DNA of 11,859 bases from Saccoglossus kowalevskii (lineage: Eukaryota > Hemichordata > Enteropneusta > Harrimaniidae), in assembly GCF_000003605.2 (NCBI RefSeq), contig NW_003109087.1, positions 289,001 to 300,859 on the forward strand, read 5' to 3'. The position numbers were made by a program, and so were the translations under genes. The notes under the pieces are model-generated. The model saw nothing but the letters and a program-made list of their open reading frames with translations, was not told the DNA's origin and ran no database searches. Of this stretch, positions 1 through 8,395 are shown piece by piece; position 1 is the stretch's first letter, and every line of letters starts with the position of its first letter.

Positions 1-560
1 TGTTGTGGTACTCCCTGGTTTCGTGACATTAGTCGTGTCAGAGGATTTTGTTCTCATGGTGGATATCAGTCTACACACACAAACACTGATTTGCCACCCT
101 CTTGGCTTGTCATTTTCCTCAACACACTGATCGCGCGGGTGAACGCGGTGCTTTTCAGCGCTCCCGGTTTGTTACAGGTTTGGCCTCATGGCTTAGTAGT
201 GTCGGTTTTCAGCTTTAAAACATATTTTTTATGTCCTGGGTACGACGTTAAAATTGCATCCGGTTGCGGAGTTTTTGTACTCGGGAGAATGAGGTTACCC
301 TTTGCCGCAACTACCTCCAGGTCACCCTTGGGCAAGGTGTAGCACCTGTGAGCCTTGGGTGCCAACTTCCCACATAACAAGTTCGGTTGACGTCAGTAAG
401 GGCATACGGTCGTAAAACTCCTGCACAAATAGATCCGCACAGGTGGACAATTTTTCATGTAAATATGTAGATATTAGTTTCAGTTGTACTTAGCATTTGG
501 CAGGGGGGTTCGTAACCTCTTGTGGTGAGAACCAGTGTGACTGGCCTCCCAACGGGGTGC
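1..560. other. GC- and CpG-richer stretch without a recognisable gene
   Basis: This stretch has visibly more G, C and CpG (for example around 128-168) than the AT-rich remainder of the window. Open frames exist on both strands (91-342 plus, 186-380 minus), but the minus one has no ATG, and neither shows a motif or splice context I recognise. It could be an old mobile-element fragment, the 5' part of a gene lying outside the window, or a CpG-bearing regulatory region. The sequence does not decide between these. Confidence 0.3.
388..395. promoter_or_regulatory. Perfect CRE-type palindrome TGACGTCA
   Basis: The full 8-bp TGACGTCA palindrome is the consensus site of CREB/ATF bZIP factors. It lies in the CpG-richer stretch at the start of the window. 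No TATA box or start site can be assigned next to it, so its use as a promoter element is inference. Confidence 0.35.
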
Positions 561-636
561 TAAGGATTTCATTGGAAAAGTTATCAGTTACATCCGTTAA
601 TGTAATTTCGTTTTACATACCCGTAAATCAAAAATC

Positions 637-657
637 ACATTACATTACATTACATTA
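637..657. repeat. Pentanucleotide microsatellite (ACATT)4
   Basis: Four exact copies of ACATT are followed by a partial unit. This is ordinary simple-sequence DNA. Confidence 0.9.
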
Positions 658-1879
658 TTTAAAGCAATGTACCAAAATAAATCGATCTTATTTTCACAAA
701 GTTTATGCAGTATGTCTGAAACTAGTTAAAATATTCAAATTGCGTTGATACATATGTACGCTAATTACCTCAAATTGTAGTGATTGACGTTTCTTCAGAA
801 AGTGCGAATTCTTCGTTTACACGTGACGATTCTGTTTGAAGACAAATAAGAACTCATGAGTAACAATAAGATATTGTGAATTGTCCTTGGATTCATTTTC
901 ACTGGTGAACGTCGTTAATGTTATTTATTTTACGCAAGAGTTCTAATGAATAGCAGCAGGATTCCAGGTATCGATGTATGATGATGTATCACATGACTGG
1001 TTTCATTTATATAGAGCACACACAAAACGTTTTTGAACGGAAATGCACATCATGGCGTGGTAAGGAATACATAAAAAGAAACATTCGCTGCTGTACGAGA
1101 AATGATTCGAGTGTTCATTTGAATACCAAATACAAGATGACTACAGTGACGATTAAAACTAACTGAAACCAACAACTTCATTTCTTAAGGTGTACAAGTA
1201 TTTCGAAAAATCTTATGGAAATGGAAGACACATTTGCATGTGTAAAAAAATAAGTCGGCAACTGGATAGGGACACCATACCCCTACCACTGTCACTGTTA
1301 TAGAGAAGTACCCACACGTCCGCCGTTTACATGTGCATGTTGCCACAATGAATGGATAAGCACAAAAGGAAGTAGAGATACCATAACCTATAACCTTACT
1401 GTTATGCGATAAAGCAGTCACCTGTCGCCGGTTCAGCATTACAGATTGGGATTTTCCCAAGAGTACATTTTGCCGCCAATTTTGCTAGTTCGCTCTGTCT
1501 TTCCAAATGACTATGTCGAGACGTGTTTAGACCCGAGTTGACACGCGAGCTCTCGTAATTGAGTATGTATTTCCAAGTATCGACCATGACTAATTTTTAC
1601 AGTTGATTTACTCTTTCAGATACTGAAGCCAAATAACTATATCATGAGATTATATTACATAAAGTCAAATTTGGTTTTCTGAAACAATAAGTACATGTTG
1701 AAGCATGAAAATGATATTTACAGTGACGTCTGTATTTTACCCATTCCCAATGTCTCGCTGTGCATTACTGTGGACGATAAAATACTTAGTCGTTTTGTTC
1801 CATGGCTCAGTCTATGTGGTGTACTTTTCAAATAATGTTTAGCACAAATCATTGATAATGTAATCCACCCTAAGATATT

Positions 1880-1903
1880 AAACTACGTTGATCGGCGTAG
1901 TTT
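1880..1903. repeat. Short perfect inverted repeat (8-bp arms, 8-nt loop)
   Basis: AAACTACG at 1880-1887 is the exact reverse complement of CGTAGTTT at 1896-1903, with TTGATCGG between them. The flanks do not extend the pairing. It may be chance or a relic of a foldback element. Confidence 0.45.
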
Positions 1904-2130
1904 TACCCACCTGGAATAGTTTGTTTAGTTGATGTTCTTTTCCAACCGTTTTGATTTACGTTGTCGGGAAGCAGATAAACTATCCCTGATATAAGTATGA
2001 ACATTGTATTATTTGATAAGTTCCACGGAATTCACATGTAGCTAATTATCGGTTAAGTTCAAATTAAGTAAATACACAGTTGTATCGCTATATTGATTAA
2101 TACCCGAAACTGCCACATAGTGCATTAAAC

Positions 2131-2168
2131 CACAGTCCCTCTATCTATCATATGATAGAGACACTGTG
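2131..2168. repeat. Hairpin with 15-position stem and 8-nt loop
   Basis: The arms 2131-2145 and 2154-2168 pair at 13 of 15 positions. CACAGT pairs with ACTGTG, and CTCTATC pairs with GATAGAG after two mismatches. The loop TATCATAT occupies 2146-2153. The sequence ATTAAAC occurs directly on both sides (2123-2129 and just after 2168). No surrounding transposon could be delimited, so the function is unknown. Confidence 0.5.
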
Positions 2169-2740
2169 ATTAAACCTTACCTTGTTTTCCCGTTAAACTT
2201 CACAGAAGCCTTTGATCACGACGTTAACAGCTCGAATGAAACAAAGTAACTGCTCTTTTTTACATTTGGCGCCTAGCAAGAGTATTGAAAGAGGCTACAG
2301 ACAACCAATCATAGGAGAGTACGGAGCAGAGAAAGGTTAACGTGGTTCTGCATGCTCTGTTTCTCGGAATTTGTGACTTATGTTGTTTTTATAACTTTCC
2401 CAATGTAGTCAATCGCCGTGTATAGCACAGGGGCCTGACGATTTACGTATGGCGAGTAGCATCTTGCAGACAAAAATAGAATAATTTCTTAGTTGAATAC
2501 TATGTATACAAATGCCGCTATTAGGATTTCTAATAATTGCGATGACCACTTGCTGAAATTTGTGAATGGGACTCGTTCATTGCGTGTGTTTGTGAGTAGA
2601 CTATCACGTGATAACACTGCACAAGTAGACAATGGTTACAATAATATTAAACTGAGCATCAAAGTGTGAAAAGTTGAATACGAAATTTAACTAGAATTCA
2701 TCATTTGAATAGTCCACAACTACTATAAAACAAAATATTA

Positions 2741-3428
2741 ATGTCACTCAGCATAGTTTCATATAATTGCCGTGGTGTTAAATCGTCAATAAGTGCCATT
2801 AAAGAACTCTGCGATGCTCATGATATTCTTCTATTCAAAAAAAATTGGCTCACTCAAACTGCCTCTTCTATCAAATATACACCATCAGTGCTATACCTCG
2901 GGTACCACGTCTGAGACCGACAACGATAGACCGAGGACTGGTCGGCCGTAAGGCTGATTTTTTTCTTGTATCTGTTAGTCAATATAGTTATACAGTGATA
3001 TAGCATTAGGCCTCCAACTCTGAAAATGAAAGCCTTCGTCTATTTTCCCTGTATGTTTACCTACCCGTGCATCGTCATGAAATCGTGTATTGTTATATGA
3101 GCTATCTCGCGAAATCAAAAGTATTGTATGGCGATTGTGGTAATAATAGTATATATGTCATTGCTGATTGGGATTCCGACCCAAGGAAACTGTTTGGCAA
3201 AAAGCTCGCCTCTTTCTGTTCTGACCATTGTTATGTTCTGTCTGACTATGTGATCCTAGACAGGCATACAGTTTCGTTTACGTACATCACCGAAGCCCAT
3301 TAAATTACATTTGGATTGACCATTTTGCGTCATCGGTCTCTGCACACGATGCAGTTCAATCCGTCAGAATGCTGCATATTGCTGTTGCTGCCGATCACTT
3401 TTATTATCTGTTGATATCGCAATTGTAG
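2741..3428 (+). pseudogene. LINE ORF2 fragment: APE-like endonuclease domain, inactivated
   Basis: In relatives this domain makes the target-site nick. Three segments in different frames rebuild it. Segment one (2741-2914, ATG to TGA, 57 codons) carries the N-terminal IVSYNCRG box with the conserved Asn. At residues 32-37 it reads FKKNWL where the family has LQETWL, so the metal-binding Glu is Lys (codon 2840-2842). Segment two (3010-3303) carries LYVYLP, then IADWDSDP where GDFN-type text is expected, and ASFCSDHCYVLSD. Segment three (3312-3428) carries WIDH near its start and AADH at about 3390-3398, the family's C-terminal (S/A)DH catalytic pair. A frameshift lies at 3304-3311, and stops occur at 2912, 3007 and 3426. 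The domain is certainly inactive as it stands. Confidence 0.85.
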
Positions 3429-3898
3429 TTTTACCGTCACTGGACATTTTTCGAGAGAATGACTGTAATGGTTTAAACAGATTGAATATCAATTGAGAGA
3501 AAGTTATTACCAGTGATATACACCGTTACGAAAATGATACAAACACATTTCTAAAAACACATCAACACCCCATCTGAAGCTCTATTGTGCAATAATTATT
3601 TGTGTAGCTGTACTAACCATAATGAACATCTTGCTAAGTTTTACGATGAAATTATGCAGTCTTTGTGTCGAGATTCTGAATGTTTATGCCATGGTAAGAA
3701 GCGATATCGCAATGGTGGTATTACCCAATGAAATTATTATGTTGGATATGCCCACGATCAAGCGTGGGATGCTTTTAACTTGTGTGTTGACCACACCATG
3801 GGTCGGGCTCGTGTGAGATTGAAAATTGCTCTGCGTATTTGTTGACGTTATGGAAAATACAGTACATTCAGTCGGTCTAGCCACAGCTATGAAAGATT
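3429..3898 (+). pseudogene. LINE ORF2 fragment: linker between endonuclease and reverse transcriptase
   Basis: In the frame of position 3621, after a Cys-rich stretch, the reading contains FYDEIMQSL. It then hits a TGA at 3729-3731 and a second TGA at 3843-3845. Between them is a block ending RARVRLKIALRIC, which resembles the basic helix (R-R-x-RARFK-ALR-C) that precedes the reverse transcriptase in this LINE group. Positions 3429-3590 are too decayed to read. The assignment rests on colinearity with the flanking domains. Confidence 0.65.
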
Positions 3899-4919
3899 GT
3901 GATCGTAAGGCATCGCAAGGTTCACTATATTAATAGTAACAATACTCCACTGCCTTCAAATGTCGGGGGATACTCAGGTTACGATAATATTGCAGACATG
4001 TGGAATCAACACTTTAGCTTAGTATTGACTTTAATGAAGAGTAATCGCGATGATAGAATCGTAGATATCTTTCCCGCGATCAATCTGGAGATCTGCACGA
4101 TATGGTTATTTCAGATATCTCGATGGCTGTTGAAAAATTGCGGATTGGTAAATCTTCTTGGGATGACGGTGGTATTGCTGCAGAACACAACACATGCCAG
4201 CGATATGCTCTACTTGGTGTGCCCGCGCCTGGTTTTAATTTGATACAGATTCACTGTTTTCTCTCTGGCGATTTTATGGAAACAATTCTGACTTCCATAG
4301 TGAAATCAGGTGACATAACCGACAAGGATAACTACAAGCCTACTGCGACCATTTCCACAGTCTCCTCTAAGATTTTAGAAAGTATTATCTTAAATAATGG
4401 GTTTAAGCCTGGGCACTCTACGGACATGTGTATATATGCTATGAAAGAAATTATTAACTACATGTATTATCATTTGTATAATTAGTCCCTCAACTGTGGT
4501 ATATGCACGCTTTTTAGATGCCACTAAAGCATTTGACCGTGTCAACCATTGGTCCCTGTTTAGATTGTTGATTGACATGCTATATTATTCGCATTCTAAT
4601 TGTTTGGTGCCATGTTCACCTGTTCACCTTTCGCTGGGGGAAATTCTACTTTGTTTTCTGTTGAAAACTGTGTTTGCCAAGCATTATTTCGCCTTTACTT
4701 TACGTGTATATTGATGACCTCAGTGCCTGTTTAAATTCATCTAAAGTGGGCTGTTGCGTGGGCGTTTTTTTATCAACCATCTTATGCATGCCGACGACTT
4801 GGATATCCTTAGCCCAGGAATACATGGTTTGTGAACCTTCATCAATGCTTGCTGTGAATATGTGAAGGCTGAGTTTATGTATTTTATTCCTTGGAAGAGT
4901 GCTCTTAGAAATAGTGTAA
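3899..4919 (+). pseudogene. LINE ORF2 fragment: reverse transcriptase domain, inactivated
   Basis: The domain is readable across several frames. NTPLPSNVGG and NIADMWNQHF lie in the 3899 frame. VEKLRIGKSSWDDGGIAAEH lies in the 4102 frame, with Trp where a Gly is usual. A short return to the first frame (about 4190-4243) follows, then DNYKPTATISTVSSKILE and NGFKPGHSTD to a TAG at 4483. Motif A, LDATKAFDRVNHW, lies in the 4496 frame, with its catalytic Asp at 4517-4519. The motif B region is eroded: IISPLLYVYIDDL survives near 4680-4720, but the RQG in front of it is lost. The catalytic box reads HADD (4787-4798) instead of YADD. A T7 run before it fits a slippage frameshift, and a TGA follows at 4832. 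It cannot encode an active enzyme. Confidence 0.88.
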
Positions 4920-5306
4920 TTTTACCCGTTTGACCCAAAGCCAAAAAATGCGCACAAGCATGTTTATTTAAATTATGTCGTTACTGATAATTGTATGTAT
5001 GGTGACATAAAACGAAAATTCGAGAACTCTAGGGCAGAACCAATATATTGCCTCAACAATTTTCTAGCTGCAGTAATGTTAAAATTACATTGTTCCGAAC
5101 CTTTTGCTCTAACATGTATTTGGTTTCAACATAGTCATAAAAGTATTTATGATCTCCGTGTTGCATATAATAATGTATTTCGTTTATTTCTGTGCCGGCC
5201 CCGAAATTGTAGTGTAAGCAAAGATTCCCATTACATGTTTCATGCACTGAAGTCAAATATGCAATCAGAGAAAGCCTGGAAAACCTTCCGTGTAATAGAG
5301 GCATGA
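4920..5306 (+). pseudogene. LINE ORF2 fragment: C-terminal domain
   Basis: This is an uninterrupted frame of 128 codons to a TGA at 5304-5306, the longest intact piece of the element. VYLNYVVTDN near 4962-4991 corresponds to the YLGY motif after the reverse transcriptase fingers. DIKRKFENSRAE follows, then a Cys-bearing stretch, and finally SIYDLRVAYNNVFR and a RPRNCSVS block typical of the C-terminal end of this LINE group. The last 30 codons or so no longer resemble the family, so the original stop may have lain elsewhere. The next repeat begins within a few bases of the stop. Confidence 0.82.
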
Positions 5307-5308
5307 AG

Positions 5309-5402
5309 TTAGCACATGTTAGAGCAAATACAGCATTTAAAAATACAACTGCAAGCAATGATCAGGGTTCCAAGTAGCTAGCAATGGTTTAACAATTACA
5401 AA
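5309..5402 (+). repeat. Head segment of copy A, shared with copy B
   Basis: The segment AGAGCAAATACAGCATT with the following AA(A/G)AATA, CTGCAAGCAATGA(T/C)CAG, a GG(C/-)TA stretch and (T/C)A(T/C)AAATATTTAA aligns with 10951-11040. Differences are mostly single-base. Just upstream, both copies have AGCACATG, but copy B carries about 17 extra bases before AGAGCAAAT. Confidence 0.75.
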
Positions 5403-5915
5403 TATTTAATGAAACAATACATAAATGTCACAGACCCAGTTATTTAATTATAAAACACTCAAAATAATACATGGAACATCTGCAAACAACTGAATTGATA
5501 TGTACTCTATGTGGGTACAACTCATCATAAAGTGATTTCGACTTAATCTGATAACTGAAAACTTTCATTAACCCGGGTCCAAAATCCTAGAGTACACAAG
5601 TGCAACCAAACTATGTCTCATACATGCTCAAGAAACTGCATCCATAAATCTGAGTAAACCTTGATGTACCCCTCTACATTTTCTACTGAGATTGGTGATG
5701 GTACGACCCATCTGTCACTGATTCAAGGTCATGACATCACTAAAAACCGTAGCATTACAATCTAAGCTAATTATTTATTCTGAGCATGCTTAGTTGTTCG
5801 CTCAGTGCAGTATGGAGAGGTAATTTTGGATGAAAATCTTGAAAAAGACCCACACAGGATTTTCAGATCTGGAAAAAAAAATTATGTGCTTATTCAACAG
5901 AGACTTGTTCATCAA
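5403..5915 (+). other. Middle part of copy A, no gene
   Basis: AT-rich and non-coding. It contains AAGGTCATGACATC near 5725-5738, which resembles the AGGTCA/TGACC elements of copy B, and a GAGCATGCT palindrome near 5782. I see no other structure. Confidence 0.4.
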
Positions 5916-6983
5916 CCTGCCAAGTTTCATTGATATCTGCTGCAGAATGTCTAAGAAAATGTTGGAGACATAAAGGGGGTGGATGAAAGGAACCCAGAAA
6001 TAAGAAAGTCACCTTTCAGGCTATGCCTAAACGGGAACTAATAATTATATACGACTTGACATTTTCAGAGGACAAAAATAAAGCACCAGTTGCATGTGCC
6101 TATCTCACATTGATTTCAACAAAAAACTAATCAGGTTTGCGAATTATCCCAGAGAATTTATGTACCATGTTTCATTTGTAGGGAAATCTTTTAAATGGTA
6201 CTTGAGAAACGAGTGAAAATGCTTAAAAATGTGATAATCATTAATATGCATGGGGATTTTTTAATTCCAAACTAATGTGGTCTGCGCAAAGTCCTCTAGC
6301 ATATATCTCCCAAGTTTTATTAGAATGTAAAGTACCTGAAACAACGAAAAATTTACTGATTATGCAAATTAGGTAATGAATATTAACCCAAACCGTATCA
6401 GCCCTGCATTGTCCCTATGACATCCATGTACCAAGTTTCATTGAACTGTGATGATTAGTATGTGAGATGGAAAAGCCGAAAAATTAATCATTATGCAATG
6501 AGATAATTATTATGCATCCAAAAATAATCCGGTTAGTGAATTAGTACAAGATGATCTATGTACAAAGTTTCATAAAATGTAATGATTAGTACTTGAAATA
6601 TCAGCGGAAAAGCAGAACACATACTAATCATGCAAATTAGGTAATTAATACGCATGGATATTAACCCCAAAATTATCAGATATGTACATTGTCCTATGAC
6701 ATCTATGTACCATGTTTCATTATAATGTGATGATTAGTACTAAAGATACAAGTCGAAACCAATCAAATCTGAGCATTGTCCCAGAGCTATGTACCAAGGT
6801 TCATCAAAATCCAATGAGTGGTTATTTAGATATCAGCGGAACAGCTAAAATCAACTAATTATCATGCAAATTAGGTAATTAATATGCAAAGATTTAATAC
6901 AAAACCTAAGCAAATATGCACATTAACCCAGAACATCAAGTTTCTTCAAAAATCAACCTATGGTTCTTCAGTGGAACGGAGGG
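5916..6983 (+). repeat. Degenerate tandem array, unit about 120-147 bp
   Basis: Units begin with a variant of TGTACCAAGTTTCATT. Starts fall at about 5916, 6161, 6306, 6427, 6559, 6706, 6790 and 6932, giving steps of 245 (probably two merged units), 145, 121, 132, 147, 84 and 142. Downstream in the unit come TGATGATTAGTA, then ATGCAAATTAGGTAAT (exact at 6362, 6630 and 6864), then ATATTAACCC and CCTATGACATC. Single units lack one or more blocks, for example the shortened unit 6706-6789. The last unit ends GTGGAACGGAGGGA and runs into the CA tract. Confidence 0.8.
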
Positions 6984-7006
6984 ACACACACACACACACA
7001 CACACA
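6984..7006. repeat. CA dinucleotide microsatellite
   Basis: An uninterrupted ACAC tract of about 23 bases directly follows GGAACGGAGGG. A GGACGGACACAC-type ending is common where a repeat family terminates in a microsatellite, so the tract probably marks the 3' end of copy A. Confidence 0.9.
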
Positions 7007-7498
7007 GTAACTGCAAAGAATCCCATTGTGTGCTTTGGACACAAGAGTAACAACAAAGTAGAACCAATGTCATACATTTTGTAACATAGAAATGTTTAAA
7101 ATTAGTAACGTAGGTGAGTATGGCACAGTTGTATTAGATTTACTATAAAATGTACTTTACCCATTTACTAACCCAAACCCCACGCAAACTTGCATTCAAA
7201 TAAATATAAATTATGAAAAATAGTGAGGGTCGTCACTTGGTACGTCTGTTATTGAATGAAAGTCATCACAACTTTGATTCCAGATATACAAGTATATATA
7301 TACAATGAAAAATTAATAGCCACCGAAAATAATAAAAATTATTTATTCACTGCTTCACACTCCATAATTTGATAAATTTCAAAAATTTTTCATAAAATAC
7401 ACGCATTAATGATACATTGTCTGTACCAGAAAAACTGTGATACATTGTATATGTAGTTCAGTGAAACAAATCTGAAAGGATGATGTACATACAAACCA
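7007..7498. other. AT-rich stretch without a gene
   Basis: No coding or repeat structure can be supported. TTTATT at 7342-7347 would be a - strand AATAAA and is a distal alternative poly(A) signal for the - strand gene. Confidence 0.5.
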
Positions 7499-7690
7499 AG
7501 GGGTGGACCATTAATATTTCAGCTGGGAAGGGGGAAAGTGCATGTCTCAGGATAAAAGGAATTGCCCATTCATATTTCAGTTGGGGGGGGGGATACACTG
7601 TCAGGATAAAAAGGATATATTTTAGCAGGGGGATGAGAACTGGTATTGTACTTTTGATGCAGACAATTGTTGCCCCCCCCCCCGAAAAAA
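7499..7690. repeat. G-rich three-unit repeat ending in a C11 tract
   Basis: Unit one (about 7502-7560) has CCATTAATATTTCAGCTGGGAAGGGGG and then TCAGGATAAAAGGA. Unit two (about 7565-7617) has CCATTCATATTTCAGTT, G10 at 7583-7592 and TCAGGATAAAAAGGA. Unit three starts ATATTTTAGCAGGGGG near 7616 and loses the rest. The stretch ends with C11 at 7673-7683 followed by GAAAAAAATT. G10 and C11 are 80 nt apart in inverted orientation, so the piece may be the terminal part of a DNA transposon or foldback. An open frame of 71 codons across it is a by-product of the repeats. Confidence 0.65.
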
Positions 7691-7944
7691 ATTAAACACT
7701 CGTAGGAACTTTGACTGCCAGCATTTCATATCGTGTTCTCTTAGCTATATCCAACATTTTGTTTACACGATGATTCCTATCATACACGACTGAATTGGTA
7801 ATGGTAATTCACAAAACAATGATTCAAAATACCTCTTCAGTATGTCACAATTCACAAATAGTAATTATTAAAAAATAGTTATTGCAGAAATGTATGTGTG
7901 ATTCCCATTTTGTCTTGGATTATTCGATTTGATTTGTGATTCAG

Positions 7945-8040
7945 GTTGCTAAAGGAACATTAAGAGATGGTCAGAAGGTTGGCATTGTCACAAGAGGTTG
8001 TATTTCCACACTTTATAACAAAGCTAAGATACAAGTTTAA
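7945..8040 (+). CDS. Possible terminal exon of an unidentified + strand gene
   Basis: A pyrimidine-bearing stretch ends GATTTGTGATTCAG and could be a splice acceptor. The frame that follows runs VAKGTLRDGQKVGIVTRG and on through LYNKAKIQV to TAA at 8038-8040, for 31 codons. The residue mix (Gly, Lys, Arg, Val) and the absence of low-complexity runs look more like coding sequence than its surroundings. ATTAAA at about 8120 could be a poly(A) signal. Against this, 31 open codons are not significant on their own, and no upstream exon can be found across the repeats to the left. I do not recognise the protein. It could be chance, an alternative last exon or a retrocopy fragment. Confidence 0.27.
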   Translation, partial: VAKGTLRDGQKVGIVTRGCISTLYNKAKIQV

Positions 8041-8240
8041 TAACATTATTATAAAAGGCAGTGTTACAAATAATGCAAATACGTAGAAACTTGTAATCAG
8101 AAAACAACAAATGTCCAGCATTAAAATATTATATTGCAAGTCTTCACAACTTGTCAGTATCTACAGAAAAAACTATCAACAAATTAATGTTAATTACACT
8201 GGTATGGCTATGAAACTTCACACCACACCTAAATTTCATG

Positions 8241-8395
8241 GATCTTGCAAGAGTTTCTAAAGGTCACACATTCTGGGACTTCATAGCAATAGACATTTGT
8301 TTATTGTTTTGAAACAAATGAAACAAATACTGATAAAGTGATTCCTTGATGTGTGACCTTTAGGGATAATTTATATGAATGCTTGCCAAGATGTA
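8241..8395. repeat. 155-bp imperfect palindrome (foldback or MITE-like)
   Basis: CTAAAGGTCACACAT at 8257-8271 is the exact reverse complement of ATGTGTGACCTTTAG at 8349-8363, so there are 15-bp perfect arms. Inside, CATTTGTTT at 8294-8302 pairs exactly with AAACAAATG at 8312-8320, leaving a loop of about 9 nt. Outside, ATCTTGCAAG near 8242 pairs with CTTGCCAAGAT near 8383-8393. The pairing segments lie at roughly matching distances from one centre, so this is one long foldback. No target-site duplication is evident. It could be a MITE or an RNA hairpin within the 3' UTR. Confidence 0.75.
8300..8305 (-). promoter_or_regulatory. Candidate poly(A) signal AATAAA
   Basis: TTTATT on the + strand reads AATAAA on the - strand. 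It sits at the tip of the 155-bp foldback, about 1.33 kb downstream of the - strand stop codon. ATTAAA at 8598-8593 and AATAAA at 7347-7342 are alternatives. Confidence 0.35.

Larger units (their letters stand above)
561..2740. other. Gene-free AT-rich stretch
   Basis: No coding region can be supported here. The open frames at 978-1166 (plus), 1185-1460 (minus) and 1402-1587 (minus) are short and carry no recognisable domain. The only structures I see are the ACATT microsatellite and the hairpins at 1880-1903 and 2131-2168. The last few hundred bases, just before 2741, could be the 5' part of the LINE that follows. However, no ORF1-like protein (coiled coil, PHD or zinc knuckle) is visible. 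Confidence 0.5.
2741..5306 (+). mobile_element. Degenerate CR1/L2-type LINE, ORF2 remnant
   Basis: This is the remnant of an ORF2 polyprotein of a non-LTR retrotransposon. Intact relatives encode an endonuclease that nicks target DNA and a reverse transcriptase that copies the element's RNA at the nick. Read across frames, the order is APE-type endonuclease (2741-3428), linker (3429-3898), reverse transcriptase (3899-about 4919) and C-terminal region (4920-5306). About 2.57 kb, or 855 codon equivalents, is close to the family's usual ORF2 length. The damage is therefore point mutation and small indels rather than truncation. No ORF1, RNase H domain or 3' poly(A) tail is seen. Assignment to the CR1/L2 group rests on the endonuclease N-terminus, the KAFDRVNHW motif-A context and the C-terminal RVAYNNVFR block. 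Clade placement is less sure than the LINE call itself. Confidence 0.88.
5309..7006 (+). mobile_element. Interspersed repeat, copy A: head, middle, tandem array, CA tail
   Basis: This is a composite repeat directly downstream of the LINE. Its head (5309-5402) and its unit motif recur in copy B at 10921-11640, which is why I treat it as a mobile or formerly mobile family. The order is head, an AT-rich middle without clear internal repeats (5403-5915), seven or more degenerate tandem units (5916-6983) and a CA tract (6984-7006). No protein is encoded and no terminal inverted repeat or target-site duplication is evident. The layout would suit a non-autonomous element (SINE-like, Helitron-like or satellite-carrying). 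The class cannot be fixed by eye. Alternatively the head could be the 3' UTR of the LINE. Confidence 0.6.

Noticed and set aside
186-380. Minus-strand open frame of 64 codons in the CpG-richer block
   Set aside because: It has no ATG start and no recognisable motif or splice site.
1402-1587. Minus-strand ATG frame of 61 codons with a good start context and a CAG|GTGACT donor-like site
   Set aside because: No homology or acceptor-bearing partner exon is recognisable, and the length is within chance.
4690-4720. VYIDDL looked like the YxDD catalytic box of the reverse transcriptase
   Set aside because: In this LINE group that text follows the SPLL motif. The true catalytic box lies about 70 bases later as HADD at 4787-4798.
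6161-6932. CRISPR-like array because of regularly spaced repeats
   Set aside because: Units are 84-147 bp, strongly diverged, have no constant spacer/repeat structure and no cas genes, and the context is eukaryotic.
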